Under the pieces are notes generated by a model, which saw only the letters and a list, made by a program, of their open reading frames with translations, did not search any database and was not told the DNA's origin. Positions 44,758-52,950 of a stretch of DNA of 64,000 bases are shown here, in pieces. The position numbers and the translations under genes are program-made. Origin of the DNA: Demequina subtropica (lineage in GTDB: Bacteria; Actinomycetota; Actinomycetes; Actinomycetales; Demequinaceae); contig NZ_BBMB01000008.1 of NCBI RefSeq assembly GCF_000971235.1, positions 1-64,000 on the forward strand, read 5' to 3'. Every line of letters starts with the position of its first letter. The stretch's first letter is position 1.

Positions 44758-45884
44758 TGGACCATCGTGCGCGATTTGCGCTCGCAGACCTCTGCATCGC
44801 CGCCTCGGCCCTTTTCGGCTACGTGATCGTGGTGTTCCGAGACTCGCTCGTGCCGGCCCACTACTCATTCGATGCCGGCACCATTCAAAGACTTGGTCGG
44901 TCCGGGCTGGAGGTATTCGGCGACGCTTCGTACGGGCGTGTCGCGACGATCTATCGAACCCTGGGCGTGATCGACGACCGGTTGTTCGTGGGACTGGTGC
45001 AGTACACAGCCTTCCTCTTGACGGTTGGATTGGTTTACCTGCGATATCGCGATCGCAGCCGTCCGCCGTCGCTTGTCGTTGGCCCGGTGGGGGCGCTCGC
45101 GCTGATCTTCGGTGCCGTCTACATGGGCACATTCTCGAAGGATGTCTTCGTCTTGCCGGTGGTCCTGGTCGCGTTGACCGTGCGAGCGACCGTGCCGGGA
45201 AGGCTTTTGGCCGCCAGCGCCATGATCGTTTACGGTGCCATGTTCAGGGAGTACTGGTTCTTGGTCGCAGCGCTCTACTTCGTATTCGGGTTGGAGAGCT
45301 TCATCCGTGCGAACTGGCGGCGGAAGTTGGTGGTGACCGCAATCTCAGTCGTCGTCGTGAGCGTGGTGTTCGGGATTTACTACGGTGTCGCGCCCGATTC
45401 GCTGCGCGCCACCGCAAACGCAGGAAGGTTGGACTTGGGGCACGCCGAATCGGCAATCACGTCGTACGTCGGGGGGCCCGAGCCATTTGCGGGCGCCGTC
45501 AACAACTTGCTCGCGTTCCTCTTCCTCCTGATTCCGTTGCCGCTGATCCTCAAGGGAAGCATCCATTACCTCCTCGTCGGACCGCTGCTCGCGGCTCTGT
45601 GGTGCAGGGCGTTGGTGCTTCAAGGGGCGACCTCGGCGCCACGCGTCACGGACGGGGCTGGCCGCGAACCCGATCAGGTTCGACATTCCATGGCGGTGCT
45701 CTTCGCATTCGTCGTGGTTCAGAGCCTATTCGAGCCGGACTACGGGTCCGCTGTACGGCACTTGACCCCCCTGCTGCCGTTGGCGCTTGTGCTTCTTCTT
45801 CAGACGAGGCGCGTCGAAAGCCCGCCGCGTCCTCGTTCGCATCTACTGACTCGGAAGGGTGTGGCAGTCAATGCTCAGCGCTAG
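44757..45884 (+). CDS. Putative Wzy-type polysaccharide polymerase (set B)
   Basis: The 375-residue protein has about nine or ten hydrophobic segments, with charged loops such as YLRYRDRSRPPS and a larger outside loop after residue 205 (YYGVAPDSLRATANAGRLDL). No conserved motif fixes the family. The call rests on size, topology and place between glycosyltransferases, an acetyltransferase and the flippase, where a polymerase is expected. It overlaps the upstream gene by one base and the downstream acetyltransferase by 14. It belongs to the lower-GC cargo. Confidence 0.6.
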   Translation: MDHRARFALADLCIAASALFGYVIVVFRDSLVPAHYSFDAGTIQRLGRSGLEVFGDASYGRVATIYRTLGVIDDRLFVGLVQYTAFLLTVGLVYLRYRDRSRPPSLVVGPVGALALIFGAVYMGTFSKDVFVLPVVLVALTVRATVPGRLLAASAMIVYGAMFREYWFLVAALYFVFGLESFIRANWRRKLVVTAISVVVVSVVFGIYYGVAPDSLRATANAGRLDLGHAESAITSYVGGPEPFAGAVNNLLAFLFLLIPLPLILKGSIHYLLVGPLLAALWCRALVLQGATSAPRVTDGAGREPDQVRHSMAVLFAFVVVQSLFEPDYGSAVRHLTPLLPLALVLLLQTRRVESPPRPRSHLLTRKGVAVNAQR

Positions 45885-46410
45885 CCGAAGCGTGTTCGGA
45901 GCCGTCTGTGCGGCGTATTGGTGGGTTCGTTCTGCGGGTCGGATCAGGGGCGCCCGCTTCCTCCTGGGCCGCCCTTCGCGCATTCGACTCGCACGTGGCG
46001 CGACGGTGCACGTGGGAAGCGACGTCTCGATCGAGAGGCAGATGAGGCTGGTCGTGAATACGGAATGCGTTATCGGCGCCGGTGCGTACATCGGGAAGAA
46101 CGCGACCCTTGTCGCCTTCGACAATCTGACCATCGGCGCGCGAACCCTTATCGGCGAGAACTGCTCTATCCACACGGAAGACCATGGCCCCGTGGGGCGT
46201 CGGCTCGACTACCGCACCGCTGCCGTGAAGATTGGCGACGACGTCTGGATCGGCGCTGGAGCGATCATCCTGAAGGGGGTCGAGATTGGTGACGGTGCGA
46301 CTATCGGTGCTGGTGCAGTGGTGACGCGCTCGATCCCGGCAGGTGCCACGGCACTGGGCGTGCCTGCTAGGGTCGTCAGCGGACATGACGTGGCAGCCGG
46401 CCATGCCTAG
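45871..46410 (+). CDS. Hexapeptide-repeat O-acetyltransferase (set B)
   Basis: The 179-residue protein has left-handed beta-helix repeats (VIGAGAYIGKNATLVAF, LTIGARTLIGENCSIHT, VKIGDDVWIGAGAIILKGVE, IGDGATIGAGAVV). The catalytic His context SIHTEDH is near residue 95 and the GVPARVV ending is typical of the WcaF/VatD-like acetyltransferases. It would acetylate a sugar from acetyl-CoA in the cytoplasm. ATG 45871 is chosen because the ribosome site GGAAGG is too close to GTG 45859. It overlaps the polymerase gene by 14 bases. Confidence 0.85.
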   Translation: MLSASRSVFGAVCAAYWWVRSAGRIRGARFLLGRPSRIRLARGATVHVGSDVSIERQMRLVVNTECVIGAGAYIGKNATLVAFDNLTIGARTLIGENCSIHTEDHGPVGRRLDYRTAAVKIGDDVWIGAGAIILKGVEIGDGATIGAGAVVTRSIPAGATALGVPARVVSGHDVAAGHA

Positions 46411-46470
46411 CCGGGGGACGACCGCCAGATCGTTTGCTCGCGTGGGCCTGCGCTTCGCCGAGTCTGCGCC

Positions 46471-47916
46471 GTGAGCGCGGCGCTTGCTACCGCGGGCGCC
46501 CGCGGGGCGCTCATGACTCTCGGAGGACAGGGTCTGTCGGTAGTGCTGAGGCTCCTGGGCCTAGCCGTTCTTGCGCGTTTCCTTGATCCGACCACGTACG
46601 GCGTCATGATCGTCGCGACGAGCATCGCAGCGTTCGCGGAGGCCGTCGCCTCGTTCGGAATCCCGAGCGCGTTGGCACAAGCCCGCGGGATCGATCGAGT
46701 CAGCGAGTCAATGCTCTTCATGATCTCGCTCGCACTCGGTGTCGCAGTGGCCATCGCGATCTTTGCTACCGCCTCAATTGTGGCTCATGCCTGGCACGAA
46801 CCCGGTCTGGAGCCCGTGCTCCGGGTTGTAGCGGCTGTGCCTCTACTCGCCGCGATCGCGTCGTTCCACAACGTCCAACTGGCGCGGTCCCTTCGGTTTG
46901 GCGCGGTAGCGAGCATCGATATTGCGTCCACTTTCCTGTCCTTCGCCGCCGCGATTTGCATGGCCGCAGCCGGCCTCGGGATCTGGGCGCTGGCGACGCA
47001 AGCGGTCCTACTACCTGGGATCCAGGCGATGCTCGGCTGGGCCATGTCGAGATGGCGTCCGGCCTTCGTGCTTCGATGGAGCCATGACGAGCGGGAGTTG
47101 TTGACCGTTGCGAGGCAGCTGTTTGGAATCAACCTGGTCCGTCAAGCAAGCGCGAACGTCGTTGCGCCGGCGCTGAGTCTTTCCGCGACGCCCGCAGCAG
47201 CGGGCATCTTCGACCGATCGGTCCGCCTAATCCAGATGCCGTTGACCGTCAGTATCGAGCAGATGCGCAGGGTAGCAGTGCCCGTCTTGGCTCGAGTCGT
47301 CGACGAACCAGGGAGGCTCGGCGCCTACTACCGGCGAGCGCAACAGCTCTCGACGTATGGCACCGCGACGCTCTTCCTCCTCATCGCCGCGCTCGCTGAT
47401 GGTGTCGTTGCCGTGATGTTGGGACCTGACTGGAGCGATGCCGTTCCACTCGTCCGTGTACTCGCGCTCGGAGGCGTGGCGCGTGCGATCGGGCTCACTA
47501 CGCAATGGCTCCATATCGGTTCGCGAGCCACGGGTCGAGCGGCGAGACTGAACGCGTGGGCGCTTCCCCTTGTCGCGGTGGTGTCAATAGCGGGCGTGCC
47601 GTTTGGCGTTGTCTGGGTCGCTGTATTCAACAGCCTCGGATGGCTCCTGTATTGGCCTCTTGCAGTGGTAGTGAGCGCCAAGGCGCTGGGAATCGAGCCT
47701 CTGCCGCTGATCGCCGACGCACTGCGACACTTGCTCTCGTTCGCACTGCCCGTCGCCCTCGCGGCGGCTATTGCGGCGCATATCGCCGGCGACGGCATCG
47801 GAGGGCTTGTTTGGGGCGGTGGCGCCGCGCTCCTCGTCGCCGTGATCATCGGGGTGGCCCTCCCGGCGGTGAGAACAGATCTGCGGGGCATCTTGAACCT
47901 CGTGGCATCGCGTTGA
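46471..47916 (+). CDS. Wzx-like flippase, PST/MVF-type (set B)
   Basis: The 481-residue protein has about 12-14 membrane segments and begins with the flippase pattern ALMTLGGQGLSVVLRLLGLA followed by VLARFLDPTTYGVMIVA. It would flip the lipid-linked repeat unit to the outer face. It is the only recognisable flippase in the window, so sets A and C either share it or rely on genes elsewhere. GTG 46471 lacks a clear ribosome site; ATG 46513 is an alternative. Codon use is less GC-biased than outside the cargo. Confidence 0.85.
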   Translation: MSAALATAGARGALMTLGGQGLSVVLRLLGLAVLARFLDPTTYGVMIVATSIAAFAEAVASFGIPSALAQARGIDRVSESMLFMISLALGVAVAIAIFATASIVAHAWHEPGLEPVLRVVAAVPLLAAIASFHNVQLARSLRFGAVASIDIASTFLSFAAAICMAAAGLGIWALATQAVLLPGIQAMLGWAMSRWRPAFVLRWSHDERELLTVARQLFGINLVRQASANVVAPALSLSATPAAAGIFDRSVRLIQMPLTVSIEQMRRVAVPVLARVVDEPGRLGAYYRRAQQLSTYGTATLFLLIAALADGVVAVMLGPDWSDAVPLVRVLALGGVARAIGLTTQWLHIGSRATGRAARLNAWALPLVAVVSIAGVPFGVVWVAVFNSLGWLLYWPLAVVVSAKALGIEPLPLIADALRHLLSFALPVALAAAIAAHIAGDGIGGLVWGGGAALLVAVIIGVALPAVRTDLRGILNLVASR

Positions 47917-48000
47917 CGCGAGCCACGGACCTTTGGAACGGGCCAGGCCCTGAAGCGCTGGGCCGGATGGAGATACTCACAGAATGGCGGTGACACGCGC

Positions 48001-49092
48001 GTGCGAACGCTCGAGGTGATTCGGTCTCTGGACCTCGGTGGTGCTCAGATGCTTCTGATGGAGCGTGTCCGGGCAGCTGCCCGGCCGGAGGACATCCGTA
48101 TCGTCAACACACTGGGGATCGAGTGCGCCCTCGAGGCTTCAATCATCGAGGCCGGAGCCAGCGTTGTGCGCACGCCCAGCGCCAACCCATGGCTAGCGCA
48201 CCGTGGCGTGCTCGGAGAGATTCGACGTTTTCAGCCGGATGTGGTGGTGGTGCACTCCCCTTCCGCGGCTGTGCCGCTGAAGATCGCCCGTGCGCTACGC
48301 CGACTGGCCGTACCAGTCGTTGAGGTGATCCACAACACCCGGTATCGGAGCCGCGCAGTCGCTCTGGCGACGACAGCAACCAATCGTTGGGCAGATCTCA
48401 GCCTCGCTGTCAGCACCGGCGCCGCGCGCAGCCGCGCGGCGGTCGGTTCTCGTGTCGTCCAGGTCGTGCACCAAGGGATCGACGTGCGAGGGATCCAGAC
48501 TTGGATCGCTGAGAACCCCGGATGGCGCGATCAGGTACGTCGCCGATGGCTCGCGCCGGAAGTCGATAGGGTTGCGGTCTTCTGCGGTCGGCTGGTGGCA
48601 GAGAAGCGACCACTCGATGCGATCAAGGCAATCGACGCGCTACCTCGTAACTTCGGACTGCTTGTCGTTGGCTACGGACCAGAGACCGCTGCGCTCGAGT
48701 CGTACGTGCGGTCGCGCGGACTCGAGTCGCGTGTGGCGCTCCTGGGCGCACAGGACCACGCATGGCGATTCATCGCCGCGGGAGACGTGTTCTGCCTTCC
48801 TAGCGCCTTTGAAGGACTCCCCGTGGTGCTCATGGAAGCGGTGGCATGCGGGTCCCCCATTGCGGCAACACGGATTCCGGGCGTGACCGAGATTGTCGAC
48901 GAAGCCACTGGCTCGCGACTGTTTGAGGTGGGTGAGACAGATCGCCTCGCAGACTTGATCCGCGAGCTTGTGGCCAGGGACCGGACACCCCAGGAGCGAG
49001 CGGCGCAGACAGATGCCTGCACCTACTGGGACGTTCGAACAGCCGCTTCGCGACTCGACTCCGCGCTGGAACGGGTTGTCGCGTCCGCATAG
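48001..49092 (+). CDS. Glycosyltransferase, GT4 family (set B)
   Basis: The 363-residue protein begins at GTG 48001 as RTLEVIRSLDLGGAQMLLME, a standard GT4 N-terminus with the GGAQ loop. FCGRLVAEKRPLDAIKAIDA is near residue 195 and LPSAFEGLPVVLMEAVACGSP near 265. It is 84 bases after the flippase and is the last plus-strand gene of the cargo. No strong ribosome site is visible. It would add one residue to the set B repeat unit. Confidence 0.85.
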   Translation: MRTLEVIRSLDLGGAQMLLMERVRAAARPEDIRIVNTLGIECALEASIIEAGASVVRTPSANPWLAHRGVLGEIRRFQPDVVVVHSPSAAVPLKIARALRRLAVPVVEVIHNTRYRSRAVALATTATNRWADLSLAVSTGAARSRAAVGSRVVQVVHQGIDVRGIQTWIAENPGWRDQVRRRWLAPEVDRVAVFCGRLVAEKRPLDAIKAIDALPRNFGLLVVGYGPETAALESYVRSRGLESRVALLGAQDHAWRFIAAGDVFCLPSAFEGLPVVLMEAVACGSPIAATRIPGVTEIVDEATGSRLFEVGETDRLADLIRELVARDRTPQERAAQTDACTYWDVRTAASRLDSALERVVASA

Positions 49093-49238
49093 ACGTTGCG
49101 CGCTACGGCCTTGTGCGCACACTCGGGGTGCCTGCCGTCCGCAGCATCGCTAAGCCCCGAACGATTGAGTACAGAGGTCGAGCGGCGGAGGAGCATTGGC
49201 GGATGGGTGCGCCGCTCGTTCCTCCACCGGTGCGCGCA

Positions 49239-50135
49239 CTAGCGGTAGCGGCGAGGCTCTTTCGCTGCGATCCGCGCGAACCTCATGTACCACTCGCGCG
49301 GAGTCGAATCCAAGATTGCGACGAGGGTGTAGAAAGCCATCGCGGAAGTGCGCTGCTCCCCGTGTCGCTGGGCTCGCCGTATCCGCTTGCGAAATGCGCG
49401 GCGCGCGGCCGAACTCATGTGGGCGTGGTACTTCTCGTAGAACTTACGGATACCTCGAGGCTTGTGGGGGCCGGCGCTGGAGAGGTGATCAGTGCCGTCG
49501 GTATGCTGGAGAACAAGCGCATCTGTGCAGACGGAGTAGTCCAGTCCTGCCATTCTCAACTGGATGAAGAAGTCAAGGTCGTTGTGCACCGGGAGGCCCT
49601 CATCGAACCGAACCCCCGATGACTTGAGTGCCGGACCGCACACGATGCTGCTCCCCGTGATCCCGGGGTAGTCGGTGAAGGAGTCCATCCACTCGATGTC
49701 GGCTGTCGCAACGTGCGATCCGGTAGGCCTGCCCCCGACGAGCAGGCTCGTCGACGTCAGGACAAAATCGACGCGGTCGTCGACGAGTAGCTTCGCTGCG
49801 GTCTCAAGGTAGTTGCACGACCACTCGTCGTCATCGTCGAGGAAGGCGACAGTGGGGAACTGTGACCGCGAAAGGCCGATGTTGCGTGACCGCGATGCTC
49901 CGCCGCTTTCGCCTACCGGTGGAGCCGCAGGGACGTAGTGGACAGCGATTGGAGCGGACTCTGCGAGCCGAGCGACGATCCCTGAAGTGGCGTCGTCCGC
50001 GACATCGTCGACAACGATCACCTCGGTTGGGAGAACTGTCTGCGTGAGCACAGACTTGAGAGCGCGTTCCAGGCTGTGCGGCCGACGATGGGTGATGATG
50101 ACAACAGAAACTGGGCTGGACTCGTGCACGCGCAC
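49239..50135 (-). CDS. Family 2 glycosyltransferase (set B)
   Basis: The 298-residue GT-A enzyme opens PVSVVIITHRRPHSLERALK and has VIVVDDVADDAT near residue 42 and the DxD-type metal site FLDDDDEWSCN near 98. A single catalytic domain is followed by a basic C-terminus (RRAFRKRIRRAQRHGEQR) that may hold it at the membrane. It is an inverting GT2 enzyme that could build the repeat unit. It is convergent with the gene at 48001 and is the right-hand end of the lower-GC cargo. GTG 50135 has no good ribosome site; GTG 50129 is possible. Confidence 0.85.
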   Translation of the reverse strand: MRVHESSPVSVVIITHRRPHSLERALKSVLTQTVLPTEVIVVDDVADDATSGIVARLAESAPIAVHYVPAAPPVGESGGASRSRNIGLSRSQFPTVAFLDDDDEWSCNYLETAAKLLVDDRVDFVLTSTSLLVGGRPTGSHVATADIEWMDSFTDYPGITGSSIVCGPALKSSGVRFDEGLPVHNDLDFFIQLRMAGLDYSVCTDALVLQHTDGTDHLSSAGPHKPRGIRKFYEKYHAHMSSAARRAFRKRIRRAQRHGEQRTSAMAFYTLVAILDSTPREWYMRFARIAAKEPRRYR

Positions 50136-50439
50136 AACTTACTGCACGGAGGCGCGTCAACTTCACCGTGATGCGCTTCGCGCGACACGGGAGCAGGCGC
50201 ATTCCCGCTGAATGGTGGCGCACCCGGGCTGCTGCGCCAACGATTCTGAGCCGCGACCGTCACACGCGCGGAAGCGGTTCTCGACAGAGTCGACAATGAG
50301 CATTTGGCGGCATGAAGCGCTCGGAGTCGCGCTGGCGCTGAACTCGATAGTCGACTAGGTGTAGTGCAGCGACAGTGCCGCGACAGCTCTTGGCCGGTCG
50401 GGGTGGTGTCGCAGGTGTCGCAAAGGCGTGGAGGTGAGC
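50136..50439. other. Divergent region between set B cargo and set C head
   Basis: This 304-base stretch has no credible gene. It holds a 10-bp palindrome, TAGTCGACTA, at 50348-50357 followed by a TAGTGC (50362-50367) that could be a -10 for the set C DUF4012 gene. Base composition changes from mixed to strongly GC-rich across it, so it may mark the edge of imported DNA. Confidence 0.4.
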
Positions 50440-52191
50440 ATGCAAGCGGGAGCCGTTGCGCGCCGTCGCGTCTGGCCCTGGCTGGTCACCGGCATCATTG
50501 TCGCGATCCTGGTCTGGGCCGTCGCCCTTGCCTGGGACGCCCTTGCGCTCGCCGGCGCCGCGCGCGACGTCGACCAGCATGCGACGGCGGCGCAGCAAGC
50601 CCTGAGCGACCGCAACCCCGAAGCCCTGAGCGCCGAGGTCGAGGCGCTTCAGCAATCCGCCCGGGACCTCGCCGGCGCGACCGATGGCCCGCACTGGTGG
50701 ATCGCCGCGCGCCTGCCTTGGGTGAAGAACCAGGCCGAGCCCATCGTCGCGGTGGGGGAGGCGGCGACGGTCCTCGCGGACGATGTCCTCGAGCCGCTCT
50801 CGCAACCCGGTGTCATGGACGCCCTCGACGTGCCCGCCTTCGACGGCGGGCGCATCGACCCGCACCTCTTCGACGCGGCGGCCGCACCTCTACAACAGGC
50901 CGACGATGCGCTGAGCGCCCAGCAGGACGCACTTGCAGCACTCGACCTCGTCTCCACCACGGAGTTCATCGCCACGCGCGTGGTGGATCTGCGCACGCAG
51001 ATGCGGACGCTCGGCGACCCGGTGCACGGCGGACGCGTGGCCACCGAGCTGCTCCCGGCCATGCTGGGCGCCGACGGCCCACGCACCTACCTGGTGATGG
51101 TGCAGAACAACGCCGAGCCGCGCGCCACCGGCGGCATCCCCGGCGCCATCCTCGACCTCACAGTCGACGATGGACGCTTCGAGCTGGGCGACTACGTCGC
51201 CGCCTCGCAGCTGGTCGACCGTGACGGCGTGGGCGGCCTCACCGACGACGAGGCGCGCATCTTCACCGACCGCATGCAGATCTTCCCCCAGGACGTCACC
51301 TTCACGCCCGAGTACCCGCGCGCCGCGGAGATGCTCACCCGCTTCTGGGAGGCGGACGGCCGCGACCCGGTGGATGGCGTGGTCTCCGTCGACCCGGTCG
51401 CGCTCGGCTGGATGCTCAAGGGCGCGGAGCCGGTCAAGGTGGGGGACTTCACGCTGCGCTCGGGCAACGCGGCCCGGATCCTGCTCAACGAGGCCTACCT
51501 GGAGTACCCCGAGCCCAAGGAGCAGGACCGCTTCTTCGCGGAGGCCTCCGCGGCGCTGTTCGCCAGCATCGTCTCGGGCGAGGCGACGGCGCTGGGTGGC
51601 GTCGAGCGGGCGGTCCGGGACGGTCGCCTCCGCGTCTGGTCGGCCGATGCTGGCGAGCAGGGGGCGCTTGCCAGCACCGACATCGGCGGAGCCTTCCTCG
51701 AGAAGGACGATGCGGTGGGCGTCTTCATCAACGACGGCTCCGGGGCGAAGATCGGCTACTACATCGACACCGAGACCTCCGTGACGGACCACATGTGCAC
51801 CGACGGCACGCTCGGCGGGCAGACCGTGACCCTCACGCTCACCCACACCTTCGACGGCGAGGTGTCCGACCTGCCCGGCTGGGTGACGGGCAACGGGAAG
51901 TCCGTCGACAAGGGCGACTTCGCGGCCAACATCCTGCTGTATCCCGCCGCCGGAACGGTGATCACGGAGGTGCGGCGGGACGGGGAAAAGGTTGACGTGA
52001 CCCCCGAGGTCCACGAGGGCAGAAGCATGGTGGAAGCGCGCGTCGAGATATCCCCGGGGGCTTCCGCAGAATTCCAATTTGATATTGGCACCGAGGTAAA
52101 CGGCCTGCTAAGTCCGACTTTAATTTCCACACCCGGTCCGAAACCCAATGTTTACACGCTCTCCAAGGACGACATTCCGGACAAATGTTAA
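50440..52191 (+). CDS. DUF4012 membrane-anchored protein (set C)
   Basis: The 583-residue protein starts at ATG 50440 behind a perfect GGAGGTGA. It has one membrane helix (about residues 12-32) and an outside domain with VMVQNNAEPRATGGIPGAIL and DGVVSVDPVALGWMLKGAE. The cysteine in DHMCTDGT and the terminal Cys (PDKC) repeat the pattern of the other two copies. Its last 120 bases (52070-52191) are abruptly AT-rich, a possible internal promoter for the next gene, which starts 53 bases later. Confidence 0.85.
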   Translation: MQAGAVARRRVWPWLVTGIIVAILVWAVALAWDALALAGAARDVDQHATAAQQALSDRNPEALSAEVEALQQSARDLAGATDGPHWWIAARLPWVKNQAEPIVAVGEAATVLADDVLEPLSQPGVMDALDVPAFDGGRIDPHLFDAAAAPLQQADDALSAQQDALAALDLVSTTEFIATRVVDLRTQMRTLGDPVHGGRVATELLPAMLGADGPRTYLVMVQNNAEPRATGGIPGAILDLTVDDGRFELGDYVAASQLVDRDGVGGLTDDEARIFTDRMQIFPQDVTFTPEYPRAAEMLTRFWEADGRDPVDGVVSVDPVALGWMLKGAEPVKVGDFTLRSGNAARILLNEAYLEYPEPKEQDRFFAEASAALFASIVSGEATALGGVERAVRDGRLRVWSADAGEQGALASTDIGGAFLEKDDAVGVFINDGSGAKIGYYIDTETSVTDHMCTDGTLGGQTVTLTLTHTFDGEVSDLPGWVTGNGKSVDKGDFAANILLYPAAGTVITEVRRDGEKVDVTPEVHEGRSMVEARVEISPGASAEFQFDIGTEVNGLLSPTLISTPGPKPNVYTLSKDDIPDKC

Positions 52192-52244
52192 AGTGGCCGA
52201 GTCCGCCAACGCGGGTCTTTTGCGCCGCAACCTTGGAGGTAACA

Positions 52245-52775
52245 ATGATCGTGCGTACTCTCGCCACCGCCGCACTAGGAACCGCGCTCGCCCTCGGGCC
52301 CGCGCTCGCGGCATCTGCCGAGCTCTACCCGGCTCCCGAGGGTGCGCTCACGTGCAGCGCCACCCAGGTCCCTGTCGACACCGTGTTCACGTGCACGGTG
52401 ACCTCCGACACCGGCACCTATGCGCAGCTGCAGACCGTGTTCGCGGGCGATGACGCCACCATCGCCGGCACCGTGACCTCCTCGGAGGTCGCGCTGGTCG
52501 ATGGGGCGTCCGACTTCACGGTCACCGCCCCCAGCATCGTCGGCACCATCGGCATCACGGGCATCGTCGACGGCACCGCGGTCGACACAGCCTCGGTCGA
52601 GGTGGTCGCCTCCGACGTCGCCGGTGGCGGCGGCACCACGGGCTCCGCCGGCGGCGGACTGTCCGGCACGGGCTTCGAGAACCAGGGCCTCGCGATCGGT
52701 GCGGGCGTGCTTCTGGTCGCCGGCGCCGCGACCGTCTACATCGCGGCACGTCGCCGCTCCGCCGGGAGCCACTGA
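52245..52775 (+). CDS. Secreted LSGTGF sorting-signal protein (set C)
   Basis: The 176-residue protein begins behind TTGGAGGTAAC, an excellent ribosome site. It has a signal peptide (cut near LAASA), a small Ig-like domain with two cysteines (LTCSAT, FTCTVT), a Gly/Ser/Thr linker, then LSGTGF, a hydrophobic helix and an ARRRSAGSH tail. It is a close paralogue of the set B protein, especially in the signal (RTLATAALGTALAL) and the last 40 residues. A strong terminator follows, so it and DUF4012 form a two-gene unit. Confidence 0.8.
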   Translation: MIVRTLATAALGTALALGPALAASAELYPAPEGALTCSATQVPVDTVFTCTVTSDTGTYAQLQTVFAGDDATIAGTVTSSEVALVDGASDFTVTAPSIVGTIGITGIVDGTAVDTASVEVVASDVAGGGGTTGSAGGGLSGTGFENQGLAIGAGVLLVAGAATVYIAARRRSAGSH

Positions 52776-52797
52776 CCGCAGCCGACAGCTAGGCAAC

Positions 52798-52826
52798 GGC
52801 CCGCTCGCGCACCGCGCGAGCGGGCC
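52798..52826 (+). terminator. Hairpin terminator after LSGTGF gene
   Basis: A perfect 13-bp GC stem (52798-52810 with 52814-52826) with a three-base loop follows the stop by 22 bases. Confidence 0.8.
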
Positions 52827-52860
52827 GCTTCGTGCGCGGCGCGCGTAGGCGCCCGCAAGC

Positions 52861-52876
52861 TGTGAGGTTGGTCACC
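52861..52876. promoter_or_regulatory. CRP/GlxR-type site before nuclease-like gene
   Basis: TGTGA-GGTTGG-TCACC matches nine of ten consensus positions. A -10 TAGGAT at 52916-52921 puts the inferred transcript start near 52928, so the site centre is about 60 bases upstream, the class I activation position. Confidence 0.6.
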
Positions 52877-52915
52877 ATGGCCACAATGGCCCTGAAAGGC
52901 GCTGCCTGGCCGTCG

Positions 52916-52921
52916 TAGGAT
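52916..52921 (+). promoter_or_regulatory. -10 of nuclease-like gene
   Basis: TAGGAT lies 35 bases before the TTG start at 52951, with GAGGGG as ribosome site. Confidence 0.4.
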
Positions 52922-52950
52922 GGACGGCCGTACCTGCTGAGGGGCAAGCC

